42,578 bases of DNA. Origin: a virus. The notes beneath the pieces are model-generated. The model saw only the letters and a list, made by a program, of their open reading frames with translations. It was not told the DNA's origin and did no database searches. The translations under genes were made by a program, and so were the position numbers. The stretch lies in the IMG/VR virus record IMGVR_UViG_3300031759_000056, positions 1 to 42,578 of that record. One strand, written 5' to 3'. This document shows positions 14,756-22,577 of this stretch, one piece after another; within the stretch, counting starts at the first letter, position 1; each line of letters opens with the position of its first letter.

Positions 14756-15567
14756 CTAGATAGTATTAGTTTTTTTAACTCTTCTGCCATTTCGGGAGTG
14801 CCACGAGCAATATGGTCGTCATTAAAGTCATTCCCAGCTGTCATGCTGAGCCAATACGGCTTGCCTGTTTCAATAGCGGAGTTCTCTCCAATGCCATTTC
14901 TGTCGTTATCTGCGACAACGAGACCTTTCCTGAATTTCCTAGCTATGAGCTTCATGTTGCTTGCACTGAAGCATGTATAGATAGAATACTTGATATTGCT
15001 AGTTTTCAAGACCTCCCTGATACTGAGAGCAGTCGCATAACCCTCGCAAAAGATAGGAAATCCCTTTGCGTTAAAGGCGAGAGTTGCACCCTTGCTCGTT
15101 TGTCCATACAGGAACTTCTTCTCCCCTTGTGCATTGATGAGTTGAACCCCAATCAGCGTTTTGAATTGTCGCATGGGGACTACCAATAGTTTTTCTCCGT
15201 TGTTATCCCAGACGTTGTCTAACATATCTGGAAAGCCTTTAGAAGCAAGATATGGGTGAGTTTCTTGTTTGCATTGGTGCATAATCCAACCCGCTTTCTT
15301 ACGGGCTAATTCTGCTAAACGAATCTTTTCTTCATTGAGCTTGGCTTTAGAAACTTTGTTGATGACCACAGGCGTATCTTTATCGGGAAACCACGTTGCT
15401 GGTTTATCCATTGTTGCCCAATTAATCACGAATCCAACATCACCCTTAAACATATAAGAGCCATTTAGTTTTCTTGGCTTATCTTCTGTTGGAACTCGAA
15501 TTGATTTATATGGGATAATGTTGTTGATAATTAAACCATGAATTCTGGCGAAGTCTTGGAATGTCAT
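14752..15567 (-). CDS. TOPRIM-domain primase-like protein
   Basis: 271 residues. The TOPRIM core is at about 170-255: FCEGYATALS with Glu175, then VVADNDRNG with Asp220 and Asp222, and GNDFNDD. This is the arrangement of P4-type primases and Toprim_3 proteins. The N-terminal half has no Cys zinc ribbon and may correspond to part of the RNA-polymerase core, so primer synthesis is likely but not proved. It overlaps the helicase gene by 4 bases; together they form a helicase and primase-like pair. Confidence 0.75.
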   Translation of the reverse strand: MTFQDFARIHGLIINNIIPYKSIRVPTEDKPRKLNGSYMFKGDVGFVINWATMDKPATWFPDKDTPVVINKVSKAKLNEEKIRLAELARKKAGWIMHQCKQETHPYLASKGFPDMLDNVWDNNGEKLLVVPMRQFKTLIGVQLINAQGEKKFLYGQTSKGATLAFNAKGFPIFCEGYATALSIREVLKTSNIKYSIYTCFSASNMKLIARKFRKGLVVADNDRNGIGENSAIETGKPYWLSMTAGNDFNDDHIARGTPEMAEELKKLILSS

Positions 15568-17045
15568 GCTGCTCTCCTAGATGGTTTGTTAGCACGAGCA
15601 TAAGCAATCATTCTGCTTTTAACATAATTCATAGTCTTGATACTTGGTTCTTTTCTGCTATATTCTAACTTGGTAGGTAAGACACCATACTTCTGTTTAA
15701 ACGTCTTCATCGCCCAATGAGGATTGAATTGTTTCATATCAGCGATTGAAAGTAATTCGGAATAGAACTTCTGACGTTCTTCGTATTCTTCGTTTGACAT
15801 AGAAACAAACTCATGAAGCTCTCCCGCTTTGGTGGAGAACATAGGCTTCTGTTTCTTATAACCACATTCACATTCGGTTGCCTGTGGTATCCATAATGCT
15901 TGACATGCGGGACAAACCGCTTCTTTCTTTTCTCGTTCTGATGGTTCGCCTTTGGCTTTCTCTTCTTGAGTATCTAAATCTTTAACGCCATTCAAAAAGA
16001 CTTCTTCCCAATCATCTCTAAAGCGTAAATAATTACCGCTATGATCTAACCATAGACCAAAGTCTTTACCTTTAAATGATCGCATAACTCTTCCCATTTG
16101 TTGAACATGGGAGGATAATGATTTAGCGAAGGGTCGTGCTGATACTCCGATCATAACATCGGGAACATCGAAGCCACGAGTTAAGATGTCTGTTGCAATT
16201 AAACCATGAATAGTGGTATCGGGTTTACTAAAGTCTTCAATGACTTTACGCTTGGCATTGGATTCATCAAGATAAGATATAGAAACAAAGTTATATCCTT
16301 TCTCGGCAAACTGAGCTACTAAGTCTTGTCCATGTGCTACTCCAGAACAGAATACAATAGTCTTTCTCGGTCTGCCGTATATCTGATGTGTTTTAACAAT
16401 CCATTCCTGAACAATGTCTCCTGTGAGCTTCATACTCCTTTCGGTAGCCACATCTTGAGACCATTCACCTGCTACTTTCTTAGCACCTTTCATATCGATT
16501 TGTTTGGCGATATAAACTTTAAGTGGTGCTAACCATTTGTTGATAACTAAAAATTCTGTGGTTGAACCTGTCACCACGTTAGAATATATTTTACCGAGAC
16601 CTCGTGTAAACGGAGTGGCAGTTAATCCTATGACTTTTAGTTTAGGGTTTTTCTTAATAAACTCCGTGATTTCTCGTCTTGCAATATGGCATTCATCTAC
16701 AATGAGAAGATCAATCTTTGGAAAGTCTTGTCTGCGTTCTAGTGTTTGTGCTGAACATATTTGAATAGGTTCAGTCGTGTTATACTTCCAATGGTCTGAT
16801 TGATATACGCCATGTGGTATATCGTATTTGTCTAATCGTTGGCTTGTTTGATCGACTAGAACAATTCTATCCATAATCATTGCTGATCGTTTGCCTTTAT
16901 CAGAAGCAGCCTTCATAAGTGATATAGCTACTTCTGTCTTGCCGAATCCTGTTGGTGCGTAAAGTAATTGTGATCTGTGACCTTGTTTAAACCCTTCTCT
17001 CAACTTATCTATAACTCCAAGTTGATGCTCCCTTAACTTTAACAT
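15564..17045 (-). CDS. superfamily 2 DEAD/DEAH-type helicase with zinc ribbon
   Basis: 493 residues. Motif I APTGFGKTE at 30-38, motif II DECH at 117-120, motif III TATPF at 142-146, and motif VI QQMGRVMRS in the second RecA domain. A Cys4 ribbon (CPACQ...CECG, about 380-400) follows, then a C-terminal tail ending in basic residues. The domain order resembles phage SF2 helicases related to T4 UvsW and restriction-type translocases. It probably unwinds or remodels DNA during replication or recombination. Contains two GTTTAAAC copies (15695 and 16985). Confidence 0.85.
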   Translation of the reverse strand: MLKLREHQLGVIDKLREGFKQGHRSQLLYAPTGFGKTEVAISLMKAASDKGKRSAMIMDRIVLVDQTSQRLDKYDIPHGVYQSDHWKYNTTEPIQICSAQTLERRQDFPKIDLLIVDECHIARREITEFIKKNPKLKVIGLTATPFTRGLGKIYSNVVTGSTTEFLVINKWLAPLKVYIAKQIDMKGAKKVAGEWSQDVATERSMKLTGDIVQEWIVKTHQIYGRPRKTIVFCSGVAHGQDLVAQFAEKGYNFVSISYLDESNAKRKVIEDFSKPDTTIHGLIATDILTRGFDVPDVMIGVSARPFAKSLSSHVQQMGRVMRSFKGKDFGLWLDHSGNYLRFRDDWEEVFLNGVKDLDTQEEKAKGEPSEREKKEAVCPACQALWIPQATECECGYKKQKPMFSTKAGELHEFVSMSNEEYEERQKFYSELLSIADMKQFNPHWAMKTFKQKYGVLPTKLEYSRKEPSIKTMNYVKSRMIAYARANKPSRRAA

Positions 17046-17074
17046 ATTCTCCTTAACTTCCAGATAACCTCTGG

Positions 17075-17371
17075 TTAGGTTTTTAATTTGCGTTTTAGAC
17101 TATTCAAATCACGAGTGAGTATATCATTTCTATTCTGATACATATCTCGTGAATCCTTTAGAGATTGTATTTCTATCATTAGCAACCTATTTTGTGCTAC
17201 GACTGATTGATATTCGTGAAGTATATAATCCTGTTCAAACTCCGTTGCGTTCCATTGTTTAGAAGCTATAATCGCTTTTAACGATTCAACTTCATCAGCA
17301 AGTTCTGCTACTGTTTGAGATAGTTCAAGATTAGTTTGTATTAAATCATCATGGTTTGTTACTGACTTCAC
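17075..17371 (-). CDS. coiled-coil protein
   Basis: 98 residues from a GTG start with GGGAG upstream. Almost all of it is a coiled coil (heptads from LIQTNLELSQTVAELADEVE to the end). No other domain. First gene after a good leftward promoter at 17390-17417, upstream of the helicase gene. Function unknown. Confidence 0.6.
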   Translation of the reverse strand: MKSVTNHDDLIQTNLELSQTVAELADEVESLKAIIASKQWNATEFEQDYILHEYQSVVAQNRLLMIEIQSLKDSRDMYQNRNDILTRDLNSLKRKLKT

Positions 17372-17389
17372 TACATCTCCCTATAAATT

Positions 17390-17417
17390 ATTATATCGAA
17401 TTCTTGCTCTCAATCAA
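17390..17417 (-). promoter_or_regulatory. leftward sigma70-like promoter
   Basis: Minus strand TTGATT (17417-17412), 16-base spacer, perfect TATAAT (17395-17390), 19 bases before the GTG of the coiled-coil gene. The 12 bases GTTTTCTTGATT around the -35 also occur upstream of pqqA. Confidence 0.65.
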
Positions 17418-17480
17418 GAAAACTATTTATGTCTTTTTACGATATACCCATTGACGATTGCCATCAATAAGCGTAAAGAA

Positions 17481-17756
17481 TTATTGGTATCTATCCCACT
17501 TACGATACTCACGACCAACAGATACAGAAATATAATTTTTAAACTTTTCTTTGATTGCTTCTGCACCAAGCTTACTGACTTCAGTCTTGTTCAATGGCTT
17601 AGGTAGTGTTATATAACCTTGACTCTCTAAATACTTTAAGCGAGTTCGGTTAGTCACGCATTTCTGAATGACCTCTTTAATCGTGCAATTAGGATTTTGT
17701 GATAAAAAGTTATTGATAAACTTTGCTTGTCTTTCATCATCGAGCTTAGTAAACAT
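17481..17756 (-). CDS. small basic hypothetical protein
   Basis: 91 residues, GGGGAG upstream, start overlapping the previous stop by one base. Helical and basic, with a pattern (CTIKEVIQKCVTNRTRLKYL, then SQGYITLPKPLN) like a helix-turn-helix with wing; DNA binding is possible. The end contains VSVGREYRKWDRY. Not recognised. Confidence 0.5.
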   Translation of the reverse strand: MFTKLDDERQAKFINNFLSQNPNCTIKEVIQKCVTNRTRLKYLESQGYITLPKPLNKTEVSKLGAEAIKEKFKNYISVSVGREYRKWDRYQ

Positions 17757-17914
17757 TAGAATTTCTCCCCTACTTCTTGAAATATCTTTTCAAATGCTGT
17801 TGGTTTAAAGTCTTTCTTATTAAATTCAAATACGGTCTTACGGCCATTGGCGTGTTTAATATAACCTTTGACTACTACATCTTCTACAATAATTGTTTTC
17901 TTTGATTCAGCCAT
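17756..17914 (-). CDS. 52-residue hypothetical protein
   Basis: ATG 17914, GAGG upstream (GGAGGCACC), one-base overlaps with both neighbours. Strand-rich first half (KTIIVEDVVVKGYIKHANGR), then FEFNKKDFKPTAFEKIF. Reads like a compact small beta protein. Not recognised. Confidence 0.5.
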   Translation of the reverse strand: MAESKKTIIVEDVVVKGYIKHANGRKTVFEFNKKDFKPTAFEKIFQEVGEKF

Positions 17915-18087
17915 TAATATGGTGCCTCCTCATAATCGTTAGTGTTAAATGGTTTGATTTTCTCTTTTGGTAATTCTACTACTTCTATATCTGGGTGACT
18001 ATCTTTATACCATTTGGCTTCCCTCTTTGACCATCGGTATTTTCTTATAATATCTCCATCATCAACAACTGCGTGAGTGAAATTCAT
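17914..18087 (-). CDS. 57-residue hypothetical protein
   Basis: ATG 18087 preferred, with AAGGA about 10 bases upstream; a longer frame reaches 18162 but would overlap the upstream gene by 100 bases. Contains GDIIRKYRWSKREAKWYKD, a basic aromatic segment, then an acidic end. Similar segments occur in small phage proteins near replication genes; function unknown. Confidence 0.45.
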   Translation of the reverse strand: MNFTHAVVDDGDIIRKYRWSKREAKWYKDSHPDIEVVELPKEKIKPFNTNDYEEAPY

Positions 18088-18268
18088 CGTATAGATCCTT
18101 ATAATAAATTCTTGTTCCAATGCATTCATTTCCATCCATATCCTCTGCATCAAATAATACAAAAGACATATTGTTTTCTAGGTCATGCATGATGACATCT
18201 CCATGAAGACCATCTTCAAACTTTACTACATTTTCTATATTATTTTTCTTTAGGTCTTTAAGCTTCAT
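18062..18268 (-). CDS. 68-residue hypothetical protein
   Basis: ATG 18268, overlapping the preceding gene by 11 bases and the next by about 26. Opens with a basic helix (MKLKDLKKNNIENVVKF), then beta-like segments (MSFVLFDAEDMDG, RIYYKDLYDEF). No strong ribosome binding site, so probably coupled. Not recognised. Confidence 0.45.
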   Translation of the reverse strand: MKLKDLKKNNIENVVKFEDGLHGDVIMHDLENNMSFVLFDAEDMDGNECIGTRIYYKDLYDEFHSRSC

Positions 18269-18425
18269 TTTTATTAATCTCTATGTTTGGGTGAATAGAA
18301 GCCTTACATTCTTTACATTCTTTAATTACTACTCTCAGTTTCTTATCATACACTTTATTGTACGAATTACAAACTTGACAAAACCAATTATCGTTTATGT
18401 GTAGTTTACGTTTCTCCCAACTCAT
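18258..18425 (-). CDS. 55-residue zinc-ribbon protein
   Basis: ATG 18425 with a perfect AGGAGG 6 bases upstream. Two Cys-x-x-Cys pairs (FCQVCNS at 16-19 and ECKECKA at 37-40) form a small zinc ribbon. First gene of the leftward early operon. Likely a nucleic-acid or protein-binding mini-protein; no specific role seen. Confidence 0.6.
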   Translation of the reverse strand: MSWEKRKLHINDNWFCQVCNSYNKVYDKKLRVVIKECKECKASIHPNIEINKNEA

Positions 18426-18549
18426 ATTTCCTCCTATTTACATATCTTTAGACAATAGCTCTGCCAAGGGTGGTAATGACCGCCTTTGACCCATACTGAG
18501 ATATTACTGCTACTCAATACCAATCCTACACTGAGTTAATGTTGACTCA

Positions 18550-18589
18550 TTTACTAGAGGCAAAGACCAACCACCCCATGACTAGTAAA
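18550..18589. repeat. 8-bp inverted repeat with 24-base spacer
   Basis: TTTACTAG (18550-18557) and CTAGTAAA (18582-18589) are perfect inverted copies within the structured region. Confidence 0.6.
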
Positions 18590-18826
18590 CTTGTGTGATA
18601 CCCATTTAAGATCACGAGGCGTGCCGTCAGGTGTAAACGAGCCTATGTATTCTTCCACGCCACCCATTTAGGTGCATTAGTAACGTCTGGAGAACGGATA
18701 GTAACAAAAAGGAATAAGAAAAGACGGAAGAGCTGAATAGCTAATCCATTTTTCTCTCATTCATACTTTGTTGCTCTCAATGACAATAATACACAAACTG
18801 AAAAAAAATGCAATGGGTATAAAAGA

Positions 18827-18857
18827 AAAAACCCCGAATGATCAGTTCAGGGTTTTT
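18827..18857. terminator. bidirectional intrinsic terminator
   Basis: AAAAACCC (18827-18834) pairs with GGGTTTTT (18850-18857), with an inner GAA/TTC stem. On the minus strand GGGG is followed by TTTTTTCTTTT, a strong terminator; on the plus strand TTTTT follows. No annotated gene ends here, so it implies a short transcript in this gap. Confidence 0.75.
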
Positions 18858-18860
18858 GGG

Positions 18861-18879
18861 TCGGTGAGAGAGGCACCGA
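18861..18879 (+). repeat. short hairpin after the terminator
   Basis: TCGGTG and CACCGA form a perfect 6-bp stem with a 7-base loop. GAGGGG follows and precedes a possible 14-codon leader frame (ATG 18890, stop at 18934). Confidence 0.5.
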
Positions 18880-18940
18880 GGGGTATCGTATGAACGAAAG
18901 AAAAGCATCAGACAGAGAGGGATCTGATATTTGAAACATT

Positions 18941-18956
18941 ACACAATATGTTGTGT
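18941..18956. repeat. operator-like inverted repeat
   Basis: ACACAA, 4 bases, TTGTGT. Perfect 6-4-6 inverted repeat in the AT-rich part of the divergent region, a plausible repressor site. Confidence 0.45.
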
Positions 18957-18999
18957 TTTGTCAAGCATTTATTACTACATCTTGTGTTAGAAAAAATAC

Positions 19000-19013
19000 A
19001 ACGAATATTCGTT
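19000..19013. promoter_or_regulatory. perfect 14-bp palindrome, candidate operator
   Basis: AACGAATATTCGTT reads identically on both strands and lies about 150 bases upstream of the rightward promoter. The binding protein is unknown; the LexA-like protein of this phage is one candidate. Confidence 0.5.
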
Positions 19014-19160
19014 AGACTTTTTTGTTTTTGTCAATATATCACTTTTTTGCGTTTAATTCTTGTAAGTGTTTCATTCAAAAGGGATTTGTCTGTATTTTGA
19101 GTGAAAACCATTTTTACAGGCAAATATAATTAACACATGAATTAATATGAGTACGACATA

Positions 19161-19189
19161 TTGACATTGGTATTTTGATGTTGCATAAT
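19161..19189 (+). promoter_or_regulatory. strong rightward sigma70-like promoter
   Basis: TTGACA (19161-19166), exactly 17 bases, CATAAT (19184-19189). Perfect -35 and a 5/6 -10. Transcription would start near 19196 and read the block 19221-29024. Best promoter match on the plus strand. Confidence 0.8.
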
Positions 19190-19220
19190 AGGGCTTCATT
19201 TATTTAGAGAGGAAATGAAA

Positions 19221-19433
19221 ATGAAACAAAATATTCGTATTAATCCTATTGACCCAGCTAGAGAGAATGGTCGTATTTATCCCAACCACTACAAAAATGT
19301 TGATGTGGACATGTATATGTTCCAATCGGCTATGCTTGCTCGTAAAGAGAAGAAGCGTTTAAACGTATTCTTTTGGGTATTTGTCGTTTGTTGGGCAGCA
19401 TTTATGGCTTATGTGTTTTGGATAACGAGGTAA
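19221..19433 (+). CDS. small membrane protein with C-terminal transmembrane helix
   Basis: 70 residues from ATG 19221, preferred because AGAGAGG is 8 bases upstream; the ATG at 19215 is too close to it. Residues 48-68 (LNVFFWVFVVCWAAFMAYVFW) form one membrane helix after a basic stretch (RKEKKR), so the N-terminus should face the cytoplasm. First gene after the strong promoter. Could be an early host-membrane or superinfection factor; not recognised. Holds one GTTTAAAC. Confidence 0.55.
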   Translation: MKQNIRINPIDPARENGRIYPNHYKNVDVDMYMFQSAMLARKEKKRLNVFFWVFVVCWAAFMAYVFWITR

Positions 19434-19435
19434 TT

Positions 19436-19606
19436 ATGGAAATTATTAATCAAGGAATGAGAGTCGAATTAGAAAACATGGCTAAGAAAATGAATGCTAT
19501 GGCTAAAAAGATTGAAGAAGCAAACAATCGTATAGATTTATTAATGGATATATTAATTAAACAATCAAAAGATGTTCAACATAGATTAGATAAGGAGAGG
19601 ATATGA
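19436..19606 (+). CDS. 56-residue coiled-coil protein
   Basis: ATG 19436 chosen for GAGG just upstream and because it follows the previous stop directly. Nearly all coiled coil (VELENMAKKMNAMAKKIEEA). Overlaps the next gene by 4 bases. Function unknown. Confidence 0.5.
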   Translation: MEIINQGMRVELENMAKKMNAMAKKIEEANNRIDLLMDILIKQSKDVQHRLDKERI

Positions 19607-19887
19607 AACGATTTTTAGTATTAGCCGAAGTTGAAATTGATGAAAAGAAATACAACGAAGTTGAATCATGGAATATAGAAGTTACGGATTGGATTACCTC
19701 TGTACTAGCAGATCATGGTCGTGATCGTGGCATGCTTATTAAAATGCGATGCATGGAAACTGATTATCATTTACTTGATGATGTAAGTAGATCAGCAGAT
19801 GCGATTGCTAAAGATAAAGCCTTCGATGAATTAGAAGAAGTGATGCTAACAAACAACATGTGTGCTAGTGGAAATTGCGAGGCTTAA
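19603..19887 (+). CDS. hypothetical protein
   Basis: 94 residues, AAGGAGAGG upstream. Starts with a strand (RFLVLAEVEID) followed by acidic and helical segments. A Cys pair lies near the C-terminus (MCASGNCEA). Not recognised. Confidence 0.5.
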   Translation: MKRFLVLAEVEIDEKKYNEVESWNIEVTDWITSVLADHGRDRGMLIKMRCMETDYHLLDDVSRSADAIAKDKAFDELEEVMLTNNMCASGNCEA

Positions 19888-19888
19888 C

Positions 19889-20239
19889 ATGAGAACAAGA
19901 AGCGAGCATATTCCTTTGTATTATTGGATTCAAAACTATGGAAGTATTAACAATGTAAAAGAAGATTCATTTGTTAGACATAGATTAATTGGTTGGCATT
20001 TTGCCGATGATGTGCTTAAAAGATTTGTAAGGATTTATAAACCAACGCCTAGCGTATTTGATGACATTATTTACAAGGCAGTAAGAAAATATGGAACACA
20101 GTTACAACATATGCCTATCTATTATAGGTGGTATAAAGACAGCAAAGGTAAACCTGTTCCATTTCCTTATAAAAGAGTTAGAAGACCTATGATAGTTTTT
20201 AAAAACAAATATGGTATTGAAGAGGTGAGGGTTAAATGA
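19889..20239 (+). CDS. basic hypothetical protein
   Basis: 116 residues from ATG 19889 (GAGG upstream; an earlier in-frame start overlaps the preceding gene). Rich in aromatic and basic residues (IPLYYWIQNYG, LQHMPIYYRWYKDSKGKP), ending in a Lys/Arg-rich strand. Could bind nucleic acid. It precedes the PD-(D/E)XK nuclease with a 4-base overlap. Not recognised. Confidence 0.5.
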   Translation: MRTRSEHIPLYYWIQNYGSINNVKEDSFVRHRLIGWHFADDVLKRFVRIYKPTPSVFDDIIYKAVRKYGTQLQHMPIYYRWYKDSKGKPVPFPYKRVRRPMIVFKNKYGIEEVRVK

Positions 20240-21111
20240 TTATTACTAATAAATTTGGATTACCTAAGCCATTTGAAAACATAGCTAAGAATCCCACTTA
20301 TTCAAAGGGTAAGGCACATCTATCAGCCACACAATTGCTTAACAGTCCTAAGATTGTAGCATTGATGAAGAAGCACGATGGTGAGTTGACTCAAGATGTA
20401 GCAGATACCATTTGGTCCATCTTCGGTTCAGCAGTGCATAGCATCTTGGAAAAAGGTGGTGATGAGAATCATATCGTTGAAGAAAGATTCTTTGCAGAAC
20501 TTGATGGTTGGAGTATATCAGGTGCTGTTGACTTACAAGTCATCGATAGCGATGGAATTCACATTCAAGATTACAAAACAACATCAGTGTGGGCTGTTAG
20601 AAATGATAAGCCAGAATGGGAACAACAATTAAACATATATGCATGGCTTATTGCTTTCAATAAGAAAGTTCAAATAAAGTCCTTGACAATTGTTGGAATA
20701 CTAAAGGACTGGAGTAAGTCAGAAGCTGATCGTAATCCAGAGTATCCACAAAAACCTGTTGCTATGGTTGATGTTCCTTTATGGACATATGAAGAACAAG
20801 AAAACTTTATTAAAGGTCGTATTGCTAAACACAGTGCAGCTGACTTCGCTATGGAAACAGGTGGAGAGTTAACAGATTGCACACCAGCAGAAATGTGGGA
20901 GAAACCTCCTGTATGGGCTGTCATTAAACAAGGTGCGACTCGTGCTAAGTCTTTACATGATGCAATTGAGTTAGCAGAAGCAGCTAAGAAAGAATTAGGT
21001 GCGGGTTATGAGATTCAACTAAGGCGTGGTAAGCGTGGTCGATGTGAAAGCTATTGCTTGGTGAATAAGTGGTGTAAACAATATCAACAATATAAGGAGG
21101 AAAATCCATGA
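20236..21111 (+). CDS. PD-(D/E)XK exonuclease (Cas4/RecB-like)
   Basis: 291 residues. The nuclease signature is complete: FGSAVHS (His68), SGAVDL (Asp99), IQDYKTTS (Asp112-x-Lys114) and QLNIYAWL (Gln131, Tyr135), as in Cas4/RecB/lambda-exo-like enzymes. Three Cys near the C-terminus (RCESYCLVNKWC) plus Cys near 219 could bind an iron-sulfur cluster as in Cas4/AddB. It sits three genes before the ERF annealing protein; exonuclease plus annealing protein is the usual phage recombination pair. Confidence 0.8.
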   Translation: MIITNKFGLPKPFENIAKNPTYSKGKAHLSATQLLNSPKIVALMKKHDGELTQDVADTIWSIFGSAVHSILEKGGDENHIVEERFFAELDGWSISGAVDLQVIDSDGIHIQDYKTTSVWAVRNDKPEWEQQLNIYAWLIAFNKKVQIKSLTIVGILKDWSKSEADRNPEYPQKPVAMVDVPLWTYEEQENFIKGRIAKHSAADFAMETGGELTDCTPAEMWEKPPVWAVIKQGATRAKSLHDAIELAEAAKKELGAGYEIQLRRGKRGRCESYCLVNKWCKQYQQYKEENP

Positions 21112-21437
21112 GTGGTGCGGGCATGCCTTATGAGTGGTCACAGACTTATGATGACTACGATAAGATATTTGATGAAAAAGTACCGATGGTCGATAGTTCA
21201 CAGATCGGTGGAACACATTATGTAAGTAAAACAATTCAGCCATGGGATTTTATTGTGGCTAACAAGCTTGGTTATCTTGAAGGCAACGTCATAAAGTATG
21301 TTTCAAGGTATCAAGAAAAGGGAGGCTTAGAGGATTTACGTAAGGCTAAGCATTATTTAGAGAAACTATTAGAGGTGAGAACAAATGAGTGTATACAAGA
21401 AGTTACAGGAAGCAAGAATCCTGCTGCAAAATACTAG
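21108..21437 (+). CDS. DUF3310 protein (T7 gp1.7-like nucleotide kinase family)
   Basis: 109 residues, AAGGAGG upstream. IGGTHYVSKTIQPWDFIVAN then EGNVIKYVSRYQEKGGLEDLRKAKHYLEKLLE is the DUF3310 core. The family includes the small nucleotide kinase of T7 gp1.7; here a nucleotide-metabolism role is possible but unproved. The last 53 bases overlap the ERF gene in another frame. Confidence 0.75.
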   Translation: MSGAGMPYEWSQTYDDYDKIFDEKVPMVDSSQIGGTHYVSKTIQPWDFIVANKLGYLEGNVIKYVSRYQEKGGLEDLRKAKHYLEKLLEVRTNECIQEVTGSKNPAAKY

Positions 21438-22089
21438 TCTTAAAAAGTCTGGTAAGAATAAGTTTGCGGGATATGAATACTTTGAATTAGGGGATTTTTT
21501 ACCTACCATTCAAAATATATTTACTAAAGTTGGTTTGTGTGGAACGGTATCATTTGGCACAGAGATAGCATCATTAACCATCGTGGACGTAGATGCAACT
21601 GAAGCAGCACAAGGAAGCTATGTTGTATTTAGTTCACCAATGTCATCGGCTGAGTTAAAAGGTTGCCATGCAATCCAGAATTTGGGGGCGGTTCAGACTT
21701 ATTTGAGACGCTATCTATGGGTAACAGCCATGGAGATTGTTGAACATGACGCTCTTGATGCTACTACAGGAAAAGATGACCCAAAAAAAGCTGAGCCTAC
21801 AACTGAAAGTCCAAAGATCGTAGGCTTAAGAGGTGAATGGCAAATTGTAGCTCCCGCTAAACCACAGGGAGATGTTCAAGGATGGTTAGATCTAATTAAA
21901 AATGCTTGTCATTTACAGTTAGGTTTTGCCAAAAAAAATGAAGACTTAGAATCTATCTTCAGAAAGAATAAACTACTATTTGATGAAATTAAACTAACCG
22001 ATCCTAATTTCTACAAGGAAATGATGGCTCAATTTACAGAAATGAAACATAAACTAGAAAAGGAAAAACAAGATGGCACAACAGTATGA
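21385..22089 (+). CDS. ERF-family single-strand annealing protein
   Basis: 234 residues from ATG 21385 (GAGGTGAG upstream). The N-terminal domain has LKKSGKNKFAGYEYFELGDF and the QNLGAVQTYLRRYLW block with Gly-x-x-x-Thr-Tyr-x-x-Arg-Arg, typical of ERF recombinases such as P22 Erf. The C-terminus is a basic helical tail. It anneals complementary single strands and works with the upstream nuclease and downstream SSB-like protein. Confidence 0.85.
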   Translation: MSVYKKLQEARILLQNTSLKKSGKNKFAGYEYFELGDFLPTIQNIFTKVGLCGTVSFGTEIASLTIVDVDATEAAQGSYVVFSSPMSSAELKGCHAIQNLGAVQTYLRRYLWVTAMEIVEHDALDATTGKDDPKKAEPTTESPKIVGLRGEWQIVAPAKPQGDVQGWLDLIKNACHLQLGFAKKNEDLESIFRKNKLLFDEIKLTDPNFYKEMMAQFTEMKHKLEKEKQDGTTV

Positions 22090-22351
22090 ATCAAGACCTA
22101 ACACGGGCGTATTATTTAATAACGATACAAAGAAATCAGAGAATCATCCTGACTTTAGAGGTTCAGTAGATATTGATCGTAACTTACTTATTGACCTTTT
22201 AAAGAAACATCAATCAGGTCCAATTAAAGTAGCGATTGCTGCATGGAAGAAAACTTCACAAGCAGGAAATGATTTCTTGTCATTATCAGCGTCAGAACCA
22301 TACGAGAAACCAGCAGGTCAAGCACCAGCTAAGAATCCTTGGGAGAACTAA
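22073..22351 (+). CDS. SSB-like protein, DUF736-like
   Basis: 92 residues. Pattern NTGVLFNND, HPDFRGSVDID, IAAWKKTSQAGNDFLSLSAS resembles small DUF736-type beta proteins linked to phage annealing proteins, thought to be single-strand DNA-binding. The C-terminus ends PWEN with a Pro-rich linker, weakly like an SSB tail. Overlaps erf by 17 bases. Family assignment is from pattern memory. Confidence 0.5.
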   Translation: MAQQYESRPNTGVLFNNDTKKSENHPDFRGSVDIDRNLLIDLLKKHQSGPIKVAIAAWKKTSQAGNDFLSLSASEPYEKPAGQAPAKNPWEN

Positions 22352-22352
22352 G

Positions 22353-22577
22353 ATGGCTAGAGCCAAAAAAACGGCAGAAACCATTACTCCACAAGAGGCA
22401 TTGATTAAGGACCTGCAAGCTCAGGTCCATGATCTCTACGCTTTTTGTGTAGAGTGGCGTAAACAGAATGACACTTTAAAAGCTGAGAATGCTAACTTAC
22501 ATTATCAAATTGTAAGACTTGGTGGAATCGTTCAATATTTGGAGAACAAGATTGAAGCCGATACAATTCGAAGCTAA
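22353..22577 (+). CDS. coiled-coil protein
   Basis: 74 residues from ATG 22353, just after the preceding stop; GGGAG upstream. Predicted coiled coil from about 15 to 70 (LQAQVHDLYAFCVEWRKQND and following heptads). Overlaps the next gene's TTG start. Function unknown. Confidence 0.55.
   Translation: MARAKKTAETITPQEALIKDLQAQVHDLYAFCVEWRKQNDTLKAENANLHYQIVRLGGIVQYLENKIEADTIRS

Larger units (their letters stand above)
18426..19160. other. structured non-coding divergent region
   Basis: About 735 bases with no convincing gene. Left part (18426-18700): several inverted repeats, e.g. GGGTGGT (18468-18474) with ACCACCC (18570-18576), TTTACTAG/CTAGTAAA, and GGCGTG (18618-18623) with CACGCC (18656-18661); GC is higher than the surroundings. 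Middle: a terminator-like hairpin and a second hairpin. Right part (18935-19160): very AT-rich, with two palindromes and the rightward promoter. It could hold an untranslated RNA, a replication origin, or both. Confidence 0.55.

Noticed and set aside
18426-18600. tRNA-like or tmRNA-like RNA on the minus strand
   Set aside because: Stems are present but do not fit a cloverleaf or any RNA family I can name; left as an undefined structured region.
18554-18667. 37-codon leftward frame starting MGGVEEYIGS in the structured region
   Set aside because: It looks protein-like but begins right after a stop with no ribosome binding site and lies across inverted repeats; I treat the region as non-coding unless relatives conserve the frame.
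18890-18934. 14-codon frame MNERKASDREGSDI after GAGGGG
   Set aside because: It has a possible ribosome site but is too short to support as a gene; kept only as a possible leader.
22519-22551. Longer start of the protein at 22552
   Set aside because: Only a TTG without ribosome site; the TTG at 22552 has GGAG 8 bases upstream and gives less overlap with the preceding gene.
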